From positions 1-64,000 of the forward strand of contig QKWP01001923.1 of the NCBI GenBank assembly GCA_003550325.1: DNA of 64,000 nucleotides, given 5' to 3'. Shown here in pieces: positions 45,864-57,869 of the stretch. The notes under the pieces were generated by a model that worked only from the letters and a program-made list of their open reading frames with translations, had not been told where the DNA came from and searched no databases. Position numbers and translations under genes: made by a program. Source of the stretch: Gigaspora rosea (Eukaryota > Glomeromycota > Glomeromycetes > Diversisporales > Gigasporaceae). The stretch's first letter is position 1; each line of letters opens with the position of its first letter.

Positions 45864-48815
45864 TAATACTTTGATAGATATTATATTATATAGTGTTATA
45901 TAAATTTTGCTAGATGTATTAACAACTTTATTTTTTATTCTTTTTTTGCTTTTTCTTTAGTTTTTTTTTACAAATTCTTTTTTTTTAGTTGTATTTTGGT
46001 TTGTATTTTGGTTTTCATTTAGATAGTATTGTTTTGCTCTATTTAATCTTTCTCTATTTTTATTTTCCTTTATGAAAAGCTTAAAGAGAAAGTTTTTAGA
46101 AGGAATAGATTATGAAGTAGGTAGTAAGTACTGGTTGACACTGTATCTGATATGTTAGAAAGGCTGCATATAGATAGTAGTGAACTAACTTTATTGCAAT
46201 AGCCAAATTTAAGCACTGTTTGTAAAAAGCCAGATTAGTGTATGGTATTGTAATTTAGAGTTTATATTATATAGTTTTTATATAATATCTAATAAAGCTA
46301 TGACTAGCTATAAAGTTTAAAAATATATATATATATAAGGTTTTTCTTTACTAAATGACTTAGTATAACAAATACTTCAGTAAAGTATCTTAATTTCAAC
46401 TATTTTTTAAACTTAAAATACTTGTTTAGTACTTGTACTTTTTTTATCAAATATATTATACTCTATCTCTTTAATACAGTTCATATATATTAACTTATTC
46501 ATTTTATATATTATAAGGATTAGTTGAACATAAAGCAAGATCAAAATATTATTATACTAGTATATTTAGTATCATAAGGATAAGTATTTACATTTTTATT
46601 TAAATTTAGTTACTAGCTAAATAATTTGAACTAATATTACCTTCTACTTGGGCAAGTGTATAAATTGTGTCCAGGCTATCAGCACAGAGTGCATTGTTAT
46701 CCTTATGCTTCACTAACTCAAACCCAGAATGATTTCTTTTAGTTGAGTTTACTAAACTATATTGAAAATATTAGAAGAGCATTCTCTTGTAGAAACTTCT
46801 TTTGGATTTTCCAAAACTACTGGTTGGGTATCATTATTGTAATCATGGTAGTAATTAATATCTATTACTAAAACATTACTCTATAAGAATTACAAAGAGA
46901 ACATATATAACTAAAACAAGGAAGATTAATAATTATATCAAGTTTTTATAGTAGAATAGTTATAGAATACATATGTAAAACCAATATTAAAAATATAAAA
47001 TTAATAATAAAAAGATAAACTGTTGCCAAAAATGTGATAGTCAAAAATTAATATATAAAAAAGGCAAAAACGTATTAAAATTTTTATTTCATATAATATT
47101 TAATTAGATTAGTTGTATAATTAGTTTATATATTTATTTTGCTATTATAGTAAAAATATAATAAAATAGTTGTACAAAAAACAAACTTTATTAAGCCATT
47201 AAATATATAATTCATACATGTATATATATATATATTTTTAATACTTTAGCTCTACTAGCTATTGGGGCATGTGTGGCATACTTGTATATGTATATTTTAA
47301 AAAATAAGTATGGAATATCACTTTAAAATTTTATATATATTGTAGCTAGAGTTGTTAATAGAGTATTTTAGATATTAATAAAATATATACCCAATTTTGG
47401 AGTGCTCTGGAGAAGGTTATATATTTTATTATTGACTAAAGTGCTCTATTAACAACTCTAATTGTAGCATATTGAGATTTGTATATAATAAGTACTCTGT
47501 TCACAATTTGATACTTAATTTCGTTATTGGCTATTCTTGAAACATGTATTAATATACTCTATGATGATTATTGTAGAAAGCTAAAACAGGAAAGATACAA
47601 TAATTTTGATACAGTTTTAAAAAATAGCAAGCTGTAATAATACCCAGTAGGAGAAGTAAAAAAGCATTTGAAGCTGAATTTCAAACATTGTACTATTTCT
47701 AAAATGCATTAATATGCTCTATTATAATTGTTATAAAGAGACTATATATAACTAAAACAGGAAAGGTATAATGATTTTGATATAATTTTAAAAGGATTAA
47801 GTCTTAATAATATTTAGCCAAAGAAAGTAAAAAAATATTAGATAAAAATTAAATATTGAAGCCAAAATAGAAAAAATAGTATAAAAAACTTATCTGTAAT
47901 TTTTTTACTTATGAATTAGCTAATTTGGTAGCTAGTTGATATTTACTAAATTAATAGCATTTTCCTTTTAGACCCACTGAGAAATAATAAGAAGATTGGT
48001 ATATCATCAATAAAAAGTGAATTAATTTCATTAGCAATCATATAATAATAATTCTGTTTTTTTGTTCTCAATTCAAGTTAATAAATTATTCTGTAAATAA
48101 AATTCTAATTTGCTACTTATAGTATAAATAACCATATAGTTATTTATACAGTTTTTTTTCTTTTGTTAAAATATTGGTTAAATTAACCCCTGAACTAATT
48201 AAAAAAATTAAGAATAGATTTAGCCAAACTTCAGTTCTACTAGGCTAAATACTTATTGACTATAATAGCAGAAACTGTTTAACCAAAAAAGTATAGAGAC
48301 AAATTAGCTAAAAGTTAAAAAAGTTGAAAAAGAATAATCTAATTTTGTAAACCAGATAGTAGTTATAGACAATAAAAATTAGTTCTGTTTCTTTTACATT
48401 TAAATAAAAATAATAATAAATGCCTTATTAGTTTCTTGTAAAAGGTTTCAAATTTATAAATTTGGTATCTTGACATCTATTCAAAGAAAGAATTTAATTA
48501 GTTTAGTTTATAAATTATAAAAAGCCTATTCAAAAAAAAATTATAAATCTATTCTATTATTACACAAGTCTTATTAACTAATATTAACCCACAACAGAAT
48601 GAATATACCATTTTTTATAGTATACAATTGACTAATAGACTTTTTTAGAGTATTCAAAGATATGCTAATTCTTAGAGTTATGCATTAGTGAAAAAAACTC
48701 AAAAGGACCATTATAGCAAATTGAAAATATATCTATGCATTATGATAGAAGTAGTATTTACAATAGTTTCTCGAGTTCTAATAAAGAAACAAGACAAAGA
48801 CAAAGAAGTAAGACT

Positions 48816-48992
48816 AGGATCCTGAAATATACATAGATAGATCAGGTATGAGTTTGCTTATTTTTAAGGTTTTTATACAGTTTTTTTTTATTTATAGTAA
48901 TTTTTTGCTTATTTTTGAGGTTTTCTGCTGATGTTTTCTTTTTTAGTAATTTTATAATTAACCTGACCTATCTATATATATTTCGGGGCCCT
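48816..48992. mobile_element. hAT-type MITE, AGGACCC family, third copy
   Basis: AGGATCCTGAAATATACATA at the left and ATATATATTTCGGGGCCCT at the right are inverted. Flanks GTAAGACT and ATTAGACT are a decayed 8-bp duplication. The interior shares TTGCTTATTTTTGAGGTTTT with 11533-11709. Confidence 0.75.
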
Positions 48993-49439
48993 ATTAGACT
49001 TATTAATTGCTCCTATGAATTGTATGCTGCTTGATGTAATAGTCAATAGTATCTAAAAGTTTGTAATACTAACTACAACCATGAATTTGATAATGACATG
49101 TTAGAACATCCAATTGTTTATCAACTTTTAGAGCAATAGTTGGAAACTGTAGCAGCAATAATAGCAGGTAGTTTAATTCTGGAGAAATTGTATCAACTTT
49201 TCATTACAATAATACATCAATATTAATTATAAACAGATAAATAAAGATGTTATAATGCACATGAATAGCTTTATCAAAAGAATCTTGCTGGTTGTACTCC
49301 TATTCAGGCACTTATAATTCTAAATAAACTTAAAAAGAAGACAATTTTATATATAAGTATAAGTATAATTATATAGGCTATTACTTATCTTTTTTTTATA
49401 TACAATGAATCTGTTACTCTTACAATTAATCAAAAACTC

Positions 49440-50470
49440 TTCCCGACGATCACTTGCGCCAAAATTTCTGTGCCAAAATAAAACAAAAAATTTCTTTTAG
49501 TGACAGACGAAGCAACTTCATACATCGGTTCATATAAAGGTTAACACTATTAAGTGGGACACCTTTGTATATTCGGCAAGCAAGCCAGAAGCGTCGGTTG
49601 TACAAGATAACTGGCAGTGGGCGCCCTTGGTACAAGAAATTCTGGTAGAAGCAACTCCCTTCTGTCGACGAAGATACCTTGGTTGGCTAGGCGGTGAACT
49701 AAAAGGAAATGAGTTTTTTAATACTATCTTTAAAGGTTTTTTGTCGCAAGTCCAAGAGAAAATTTACGAACCCCCGCTACCATATTCTCGCTGAGCTTTT
49801 TTTTACTAGAATTTTGGCAAAAAGTGGGAAAGTCGGCGTACCCCCTCCAAAAGATTGGCACTGTTGTTCCTATCCTAATCGGGAAGAAGGTATGCAAGGT
49901 GGTAAACAGGAACGACGCGTGATGAGATGGTGACGCAAAGTTGTTGGCCTTTCGGGTTTTAATTAAATTCTAGAATTTTCTTTTCTATTCTCATCTTGTA
50001 CGTATAACACATTCATAAGTAGATGCTTATGTAGTGTTATACAATTTTTATCGTTTAGTGTTTAGACGTATTAGCACCTTCGTTTTCTATTTCTTTCATG
50101 ACTTTTTCTCTTTTCTTTTCTTTTTTGTGTGTTTTACTTTTTTAGAATTTTCTTTTTGGTCTTTTTTGTTGGGTTTCGTTTAGTAGTTCATTCCCCTGTT
50201 TTAAGATTTACCCTTTCCTTTTTCTTTGTCTTTATGAGAAGCTCAGGGATAAAGTTTTTTTGAAAGGAGTGGATTATGAAGAGGTAACTGGGTACCGCGT
50301 TATATTCAGAAGATGTACTCATGGCCAAAGATCATGGTCGCTTTCGTTTGACAAACACCAGTGCGACAATCCTACTTGGGCACCATTTGTGGCAGCCGGG
50401 TTGCGGCCTATTAGTAAACAGATATTTCTTTTGTTGTATTTTTGGACTTCAAATAGTATCTAATAAATAG
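49440..50470. other. GC-rich inserted segment of unknown identity
   Basis: Base composition is clearly richer in G+C than on either side, and the segment lies inside the MULE remnant. Open frames at 49709-49933 (GKVGVPPPKDWHCCSYPNRE) and 50260-50463 (KGVDYEEVTGYRVIFRRCTH, GQRSWSLSFDKHQC) look protein-like but I cannot name them. A much more AT-rich homologue in the same orientation is split between 42705-43150 and 45930-46320, with the 2.1-kb element between. The ends are not defined. Confidence 0.6.
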
Positions 50471-51064
50471 AGCACGATTGTCTAAGGAAAAAAAAAAAAA
50501 TCTGTTCTCTTACTCATTAATATTCTTCTGTTATTTTTATAAATTGTATCTATAAAACAAACAAGTTTAAAATGCCTTTGTTAAGTATCATTAGTATTAC
50601 TAGTTTTAATACCATCTTTTATTTTTGGTTTGTTTTTGAAAGGTAAAAAAAACAGATTTCCAATAGGCTCTGAATTATTTTGCTTGACTGTTTTATGATA
50701 TGCAAGACTAGATGTTATAGTACAGATAGGGAGTTCACTTTTATAAATATGCTTAAGATAGCTTTTCCAAATTTTGTAAATCTATTATATACATAGCACA
50801 TCAGCAAAAATATTTTAAAGAACTACAAGCCATAGTTTCCAAGAGAAACAAACAATAAGAAGAGTAATAAATGGAAAGATTTTTTCAAAGTAGAATAAAG
50901 TTGTCTAATTAGTAACCAAAGAAAAGTTTGAAGAAAAATAGAATATACTTTGTTCTTTTATATTAATAAATCTCATATTATTGCTTATTTTGAAGATACT
51001 TGATTGCTGTTAAAAAAAAAGTTTGTAGCTATATAGACAAATTTATACTCTATCTAGTTACAAC

Positions 51065-51489
51065 CAGTGTTTAAAATTCAAATTCAAAATTATGGTCTCA
51101 AATGAACTAAATTTAGAGTATTAATGTTCTCAAAAAATTTTTAATGTTCTCATTATATAGAATATTATTTTTTAAATATGCATATATTTTTATCGTATAA
51201 ACCTATCTTGGACTTTTAAGTAAAGTTATAGACAAAGGCTTTCTGATTTTAATAGTACTTAGAACATTTAAATTGGTTGAATTGATCATGTGATATACTT
51301 ATTTAACTTTTTGCAACTATAAATCTTTTCTTCAAATATGTAAAAAAAAACTAATACTAATAATATTTTGAGAACATTTTATCAGTGCAAAATGTTCTCA
51401 AATAAGAAAACATTATTTTAAATATTAATGTTCTTAAAAAAATTTTAATGTTCCCATGAAAATATGAGAATATCAAATTTTAAACACTG
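51065..51489. mobile_element. hAT-type MITE, 425 bp, 8-bp TSD
   Basis: CAGTGTTTAAAATT and ...AATTTTAAACACTG are inverted ends with the hAT-like CAGTG start. The perfect 8-bp duplication GTTACAAC lies at 51057-51064 and 51490-51497. Inside, AATGTTCTCA and TGAGAACATT recur about seven times in both orientations. Non-coding. Confidence 0.9.
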
Positions 51490-52944
51490 GTTACAACTGT
51501 AACCTTTCATATTAAAGGTACCTATTCAACTCTTAAATTCTATTTACAAGCATCAACAGGTGATCTCTGCTGAGTTCATATAACAATATCTGTAGTAGCT
51601 AATTAAAAAAAAATTTAATACAAAAGTTGTATTCAACATATTCATATTCCACTTTCTGTACTCAATAATCCTTTATATGTTAATATTTTCAGTATTTGCT
51701 TTTAAGAAGATAAATAAACAGTACAAAAAGGCAGACCAAGCAACAGCTTAGAAACTTTGCTTTCATGTTCTGGATCCTTCTCAAAAACAATAGGGCTTCC
51801 TTGTGCTCACACTATTAATTTTTTAGAAAATGACCAACCTTTAATGCTCTATAATATCCATAAACATTGGTGGATTCAAGAATGCATACTAGTGTTAGAG
51901 GTTGAAGAAAATACTATTTGTAATGAAAATGCTCTACAACCTCTTTTACAAAACCTACAAAAGAGATATCAAGAATGGCTAAGGTTCTAGCAAGCAGCAA
52001 TATCTGTAATATTAAAGAACATAATCAATACAGTACCAATAGTCTTGCAGAATCCAAAATAGTTTTTACAAGAGAATGCCCTTCTAATGTTTCTCAATAT
52101 AGTTCAGTAAACTCAATTAGAAGAAATCATTTTGGGTTTGAGTTAGTAGAGCATAAAGGATGACAATGCACTCTGTGCTGACTAAACACAATTCGCATAC
52201 TTGCCCAAGTGGAAGGTAATATTAGTTCAAATTATTTAGCTAGCAACTAAATTTAAATAAAAATGTAAAAAAAATAAATACTTATTTTTATGACACTAAA
52301 TATGCTAGTGTAATAAATATTTTGATCTTGCTTTATGTTCAACTAATCCTTATAATATGTTAGATAAATGAATATATATGAACTGTATCAAATAGGTAAA
52401 GCGCAATAAATTTGATAAAAAAGCACAAGTACCAAACAAGTATTTTAAGTTTGAGAAATAGTTGAGATCAATGTTGATCACTAAAGTATTTGTCATGCTA
52501 AAACATTTAGTAAAGAACCTTATATATACTATTTAGTATTGTAGGTTAAGATAAAATATTAAAAAGGTAGAATTAAATCTGCCAACCAGATAATTTTTCT
52601 TTGTGAAGTTACAGTATTTATTATACGATGTTTATTATTCAATCAAATCATGATTTTATTACATGGAGGTACAGATAACAAATTTTGGGGGTACGTATAA
52701 TAGCCGCCTAAAAATATGATATATTCTTTAGGCTATATAATTATGTAATAATAATATTCATATACAGTACTTTATACATTGTTGTTCTATTACTTAATCT
52801 AAAGCTATACTACTAATTCTATAATATCAGAATAATGTTATAAACAAATTAAGATAACACATTGTAGTAAAGTTACAACTTTTTTGTAATATTGATATAA
52901 GTCATAGCTACACTAGCATAATATTATGTTATAATATAGATATA

Positions 52945-53128
52945 CAGTCAACTCTTTCTATACCGAACCCTCGAGTCTGGCCAAAAAAAAAGGTTCGCTA
53001 TAAAAAATTACTATGTTTTCTTAAGAAGCCATAGCTTTTTATAACGAACTATTAAGAAATTTTAAAATTTTGAGTTCATTATAACCAGAATTCATTATAA
53101 CGAGGTTCGTTATATTCAGAGTTGACTG
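52945..53128. mobile_element. Pogo/Tigger-type MITE, 184 bp, TA target
   Basis: CAGTCAACTCTTTCTATACC with GAACC at the left pairs with GGTTCGTTATATTCAGAGTT then GACTG at the right, with TA at 52943-52944 and 53129-53130. Subterminal GTTCGCTATAAA and TTATAACGAAC repeat. The terminal sequence is the classic pogo/Tigger form. Confidence 0.9.
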
Positions 53129-53759
53129 TAGCTCTAATTTATTATATAATAGATTGCCTTGATAATAAAGCAATTTATTAAATTAATAATAAATATGGTT
53201 AAAAATAAATCTTTACAGCAATTATTCTAAAATTATAGCTGATTTTAAACAAAAATTTAAATTTATTTTTAAACTATTTATATAATTTTTAATTTTCTAG
53301 TAGTTATCTCTGTATATTTTTGTTCATTCATATGGCAAGCATACATTTATTATGGTTCATATACTTGACTACAACAGGTTGCGATAGTAGTACTATAGCT
53401 GTAATGTAATTGGAATAGCACTGTCATATATATATTAGTAAGCTTATTGTTATTACAATAGCATGTCAAAAATATATACAATTAAAACTTACATATAACA
53501 TCTCAATATTTTTTTTGTTGAATGTTTCCTAGTAAAATAACTAAGCACTAGCAGTAAATGTCAGTAAATGTAAAAATATTTGCTTCTAAGTGAAGTTTTT
53601 GAGGATACTAATTATTTTTGCACAGGAAGCTAGAAATGGTTTTAAAATGATTTTTTGTTGATGAAACATTATGTTCTCAAAAAGTACTTTAAACTGATTT
53701 CTATCAGCCAATTATACAAATTTTGCCTATAAAAGTTGAACAGAATACAAATTAGATCC

Positions 53760-54130
53760 TTGTTGTGGCCAAAATTGGTTACAATCAAGATGTATAAAAT
53801 CGATTAAAATCGATTAAATTAAATCAATTAAGTTGACTATAATCAATTATGGCGGTTTGCAAAAAGGTGTGACCTTTACAGATCATGATATCATGTAAAA
53901 TCAGCTGATTCTAGTGGATTTTTCGATTCTTGAAGAATTTCCGCTATCATCATCATGGTTACACCTTTTGCAAACCGCTATAATTTTATACATATCGATT
54001 ATAATCGATAAAAATCTCTCGTATTTATTGCGTTTTGCAAAAAAATATGACCTTTGCAGATCACAATGTCGTGTGAAAATCGGGATTTTATAGATTTTTC
54101 GAGATTTTAAGAATTAAATCGATTTCAAAG
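53760..54130. mobile_element. ATAATCGATTAT word island with a GCGGTTTGCAAAAGG MITE inside
   Basis: AAATCGATTAAAATCGATTAA, TATAATCAATTAT and ATCGATTATAATCGAT recur on both sides of a hairpin MITE at 53848-53981 (TATGGCGGTTTGCAAAAAGG against CCTTTTGCAAACCGCTATA). A second, truncated MITE arm (GTTTTGCAAAAAAATATGAC with CTTTGCAGATCACA) follows at 54033-54080. Confidence 0.6.
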
Positions 54131-54136
54131 GGATTA

Positions 54137-54571
54137 GCTAAATTTTCCCCACCAGTTCCTATTGGACGAACTTAGAAATTTTGATTCGATCAAATAACGT
54201 AAATACTATTAAAAAAGCATAAAGATCTGATAGAACGTATACTATACCAAAATTTTTCTTTTAGTTAGAACACGAAAGGGCAACAGATTTTAGGATTAGG
54301 TTTGTGATTTAGATTGGGTAGTTAGAAATCGGTTTAATTAGAAATAGGGTTAGTAGAGAGTTAGGAATTTGGTAGTTAGTGTTTTAGAGCTATGTTTGTG
54401 ATTAAGAACCAGGTTAGTAAAGATGAGTTGAAAAATAGAGGGTTTTGTAAACAACATTTTAAGTTATTGACGATTTTTGAAAAACTTAGATTTTTTTGAA
54501 ATTTTATGCTACAGTTGATCTTATAATTTGATCGGTAAACTAAGAGCGGCGTAGTCTAACTGGTGGGAAAT
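54137..54571. mobile_element. MITE with TTTTCCCCACCAGTT termini and TTAGGG-like interior
   Basis: The left end AATTTTCCCCACCAGTTCC and the right end AACTGGTGGGAAATTAGGG are inverted. The interior holds GGATTAGGTTTGTGATTTAG and AATAGGGTTAGTAGAGAG. Non-coding. Confidence 0.5.
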
Positions 54572-54600
54572 TAGGGAACCGATTTCAAAGAAATATAAAC

Positions 54601-55178
54601 GTATTGCCATAAAGATTTACGTGATAATCGAAAAAATTTTGAAGTTCATTTAAGTTAGGGTCTATGTTTGTATTAGAAGTTAGAGTTCCTATAGTAAAAT
54701 CGCACAAGGGAAACTTTTGTTAAAGCACTAAAGGCGGTTGGTTTCTTTTTGATAAAACGAAGAATTTTCGATCATATTACGTTACACCTGATCTCGAAAT
54801 ATGATTGGTTTACACCACAAAAATTTACGTGACTGCAGAATTTTTATGGCGATACTTATAGAAAAAATCGATAATTTGGGAGCAAAAATTTCAATTTCTT
54901 TCATGTCTTCAGCACCACCAAAAAGCTACAGTCACATGAAATTTTTGTGGCACAAACAAATCAGATTTCGAGATCAGGTATAACGCAACATGATCAGGAA
55001 ATTCAAAACAAACGTTCAAGTTGCATAAGAAACAACTACCTTTAGTGCTCTAGCCTTTAAGCAATTTTACTATAGGATATCTAACTTCTAACTCTTAACA
55101 TAGACCCTAACCCAAACTTAAATAAACTTTTAAAAGCTTTTCGATAATTACGTAACTGCAACTTTTTGGTGGCGATAC
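54601..55178. mobile_element. About 580-bp foldback element
   Basis: GTATTGCCATAAAGATTTAC at the left mirrors AACTTTTTGGTGGCGATAC at the right. TAGTGCTCTA / AAGCACTAAAGG and ACCTGATCTCGAAATATGAT / CAGATTTCGAGATCAGGT pair inside, with the centre near 54890. The right half is duplicated at 61162-61390 beside kinase-LRR copy 2. Confidence 0.65.
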
Positions 55179-56032
55179 TGAGAAAGATTAAAAACACGAG
55201 TTTTATTTATTGTAAGATACTCAGGTAATAGCCGATTGATAATAAAAAACGTTTTCTAGTTGGCAAATAATAACGTACGTACTATGTATATTGTTTTTTT
55301 TTGTGATAATTATAAAATTACTAAAACAATTTATTATTTAAATATTTAAATGCCTTTATGTTCTTTATTTATAAAAATAAAATAAAAATAAAATAAAAAA
55401 TAAAAATAAAAATAAAATAAAAAATAAAACAAAAATAACAAAAATTAAAAATAAAAAAAAAATTAAAATAAATAAAAATAAAAAACTAAAGTAATACTGG
55501 TCATCAGCAGTAATTAGTTGCTGAAGGCCATTGTTTTGGAAGAAAGCTTCTGCTAATGCTTCCAAGTAACTTTCTTCCAAACAACGCTTATATTGTTTAA
55601 GGTTGTGTCACATTAAATTGCGTTTGCAATTTTCTTTTGCTCCACGAGGTCCAATGTTGTTATGATTAAGTTTTAAATCTTTCAGCTTTACCTCCATGGC
55701 ATTCTTTGAAAGATTTAAAAACGTCAGTGTGAAGTTTTCGCAAGAGTGTTTGCAATGAAAAGTAACTTATTTCCTTCCTGATTTCCAAGAAGATTGTTTA
55801 AAAGATTCAGAGTCGATGTAGAGTTTGCATATAGTGCTTCCATTAAAAATGATTGACGTGTTCATGAGTCCGAGGTTATTATTCCGGAGTTCCAATGAAT
55901 TCAATAATCAAAAACGGCAGTCAGCTGATCGATTTCATGCTGTTTGCATTTACGTTGTTCATTTAAAACATTTACATTGTCTCTTGTAAATGTTTCATAG
56001 CGTTGATAAAATCACCTTGTTTAAGGCACTCA

Positions 56033-56150
56033 CAAGTACCTCTATCCGGATTTATATATGGATATATACTATGTCGTATGACATAGTGTTTTTGGATCCG
56101 GATAAAAGTAAATCCGGATATAAAAAATATATCCGGATAGAGGTATTAAC
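56033..56150. mobile_element. ATCCGGAT-word element 1 in kinase-LRR copy 1
   Basis: Bounded by TACCTCTATCCGGATTTATA and the inverted ATATCCGGATAGAGGTATTA. The inside is ATCCGGATAAA, AAATCCGGATAT and similar, around ATACTATGTCGTATGACATAGT. The same insertion sits at 62218-62343 in copy 2. Confidence 0.7.
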
Positions 56151-56289
56151 TTACTCACGTACTTTATCAACACTTGTAAATTAATCCGTCAAAAATCAAA
56201 AATTTCCTTTGCGTCAAAGCAGCGCCGTTTCAGGTCGTTGTCCCAGCATGTTTTATAAAAAGTAATATATTAAGCTGGGGTAGAAGTTA

Positions 56290-56402
56290 ACACCTCTATC
56301 TGGATTTATATCCGAATATAAATAAATCCAGGTAATCCGGATATATACGATAAAACCGGATTAATCCAGGTATAAAAATATATCCGGATTGAGGTATTAA
56401 CT
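56290..56402. mobile_element. ATCCGGAT-word element 2 in kinase-LRR copy 1
   Basis: TTAACACCTCTATCTGGATT ... ATATCCGGATTGAGGTATTA, with ATCCGGATATATACG and ACCGGATTAATCC inside. Its counterpart is at 62480-62613. A third element at 56861-56960 matches 63103-63222. Confidence 0.65.
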
Positions 56403-57537
56403 CTAAGTTGCGGTACCTCCTATAAACATTTCCCTATTTTTTTGTAATATATGAGAAATGAATGTTTCGTGCGTGTAAGGCATCTTGCTGCTTGAAATTT
56501 CCCAAAAATTACTCCAAGACTAAACACATCCGATTTTTTATCACGTAAAGGATCTGTATATACGATATTAGAGACCGAGTTGGATATCGTTGGATATCTC
56601 AAAATCGTGATCTTTGGATTCCTCAACGAATTAATATATTATTCGGATGCTATGAGAGTTATTTAGTGAATAAAAAAATAACTATATAAGTATACATTAT
56701 TGGGCAAAAATTGGTGAATTAACAGTAAATAATGGTAATTTGGCAATTGCCGCTCTACGGCACGTGTAGTCAAATTACATGACACGTGAAAAATAACAAA
56801 GAGAAATAATTTTATGATCAAATATAATTACTTACAATATTATGATGAATTATCTGCTTGAGTACCTCTATCTGGTTTTATATATCCGAATCCAGGTTTA
56901 AATTTAAATCCGGATATATACGATAAAACCAGATTAATCCGGATATGAAAACTAGCGATATACAATTTATCTGCCTATTCCAATATCTCAAAATAATTAT
57001 CCAAACTTTGTCGTAAATTTCCTTTATTAGCGTATTGAAAAACCGTATTATAATTTCCTATTTCGTCTGTTTTATTTATTATATGTAATAATAAATATAA
57101 ATGAATTTTATAATTAAGTATATATTATTATTCTCTATTCTCAGAATTATATAAATCATTCTGTATATGTACCTTTGGTAATCCAATAAAATGAAATAAT
57201 ACTTTGATGACCATCAGCTTTTCGTCCATTGTTTACATGAATTATTATCAAATTAATAATTTCTTTGTAATAGCCATAATCGATTTGGATACGTTTAAGA
57301 ACGACTGTTAATCCAAGACTTCTCCATTCGGATTTATAAAGTGGTATAGAATTTTCAATATTTTCTTTGAATACATATTGTCTTACGGTTCGTAAAAATT
57401 CGTTATATTCGATATATATTGTCAACTTTTTTCTAAAGTATCACCCATGACTTTACTCTTTTGATGACGTGTGCAAATAATTTAAAAGTAGGGCACGCAA
57501 GTGAAATTAAGAAAAAGTCAAACGTGTAGGGTTAGGG

Positions 57538-57720
57538 TTAGATATAAAAAGGGGCGGATTTGGGGGGTGGTTTTAGGGTTTGGGCTAAGGAATAATTCGG
57601 AATATATCTATTGGGCTTAGGAAAAAGTAGGTAGAATACGCAAGTGATATGAAGAAAAAGATGTACTGTACGTACTGTACGTACGAACGTATCTCTATTT
57701 AAGGAGATCAGATTTTGCAA
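57538..57720. other. Spacer with TTAGGG-like run and CGTACGTAC repeats
   Basis: AGGGTTAGGGTTAG at 57529-57542 is followed by a G-rich stretch, then by GTACTGTACGTACTGTACGT near 57663. No gene was recognised. Confidence 0.5.
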
Positions 57721-57724
57721 ATTT

Positions 57725-57864
57725 GTCTATCACGTGTTTATTCTTATTGGCCCATATTGCAGATCATAACTGTTTATAGCTACCAAATTGTTGATCAGTA
57801 GCTATAAACAGTGATGATCTGCAATATGGGCCAATAAGAATAAACAAAACAATGCGTGATAGAC
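57725..57864. mobile_element. 140-bp perfect hairpin MITE
   Basis: GTTTATTCTTATTGGCCCAT then ATTGCAGATCATAACTGTTT and ATAGCTAC are mirrored exactly (one extra base) by GTAGCTATAAACAGTGATGA and TCTGCAATATGGGCCAATAA. The outer ends are TCTATCACG and CGTGATAGA. The loop is CAAATTGTTGATCA. Confidence 0.85.
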
Positions 57865-57869
57865 CACAT

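Larger units (their letters stand above)
42530..46815 (-). pseudogene. MULE 3' arm, minus orientation, split by an inserted segment
   Basis: 42530-42700 and 46330-46815, taken as complement, match 52500-52670 and 51990-52530 in order. They include CAATGCACTCTGTGCTGA, a zinc-knuckle-like coding end, and AATTATTTAGCTAGTAACTA. The left arm is therefore an inverted copy of the right MULE's 3' end. Between the two pieces lies an insertion (about 42705-46320), which is the AT-decayed relative of 49440-50470 and itself contains 43449-45588. Confidence 0.55.
48160..52190 (+). pseudogene. MULE (Mutator-like) transposase remnant, interrupted by three insertions
   Basis: About 48560-48800 reads NEYTIFYSIQLTNRLF ... 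KKTQKDHYSKLKIYLCIMIE then VVFTIVS. This resembles the MULE segment ESAHxxLKxyLxxSxGD that follows the DDE core. At 51757-51990, SCSGSFSKTIGLPCAHTINF is the SWIM-type zinc motif (C...F...GxPCxH), followed by HKHWWIQECI. At 52060-52190 (shifted frame), NSIRRNHFGFELVE and CTLC..., a zinc-knuckle-like end, close it. Insertions: hAT-type MITE 48816-48992, GC-rich segment 49440-50470 and hAT-type MITE 51065-51489. Stops and frame changes show it is dead. Confidence 0.65.
55370..57430 (-). pseudogene. Protein kinase plus RNI-type LRR gene, broken copy 1
   Basis: Read on the minus strand. The N-lobe exon, about 57420-57173, has EWRSLGLTVVLKRIQIDYGY (LKR as the lysine strand) and HQSIISFYWITK, ending at a GTACAT donor. 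The hinge, about 57065-56970, has TVFQYANKGNLRQSLDNYFE and then a stop where the family has Trp. The catalytic and activation part at 56640-56420 has NPKIT, YTDPLRDKKSDVFSLGVIF and then a frame change. Near 55990-55480 an LRR end reads CLEESYLEALAEAFFQNNGL then QQLITADDQYYF. The gene would phosphorylate Ser/Thr or Tyr if intact. DFG is not preserved. Three ATCCGGAT-word elements interrupt it at 56033-56150, 56290-56402 and 56861-56960. The original start is not found. Confidence 0.65.

Noticed and set aside
49440-50470. LTR or retroviral-type element
   Set aside because: No paired direct terminal repeats, primer-binding site or reverse-transcriptase-like coding was visible; GC-rich composition alone does not support it.
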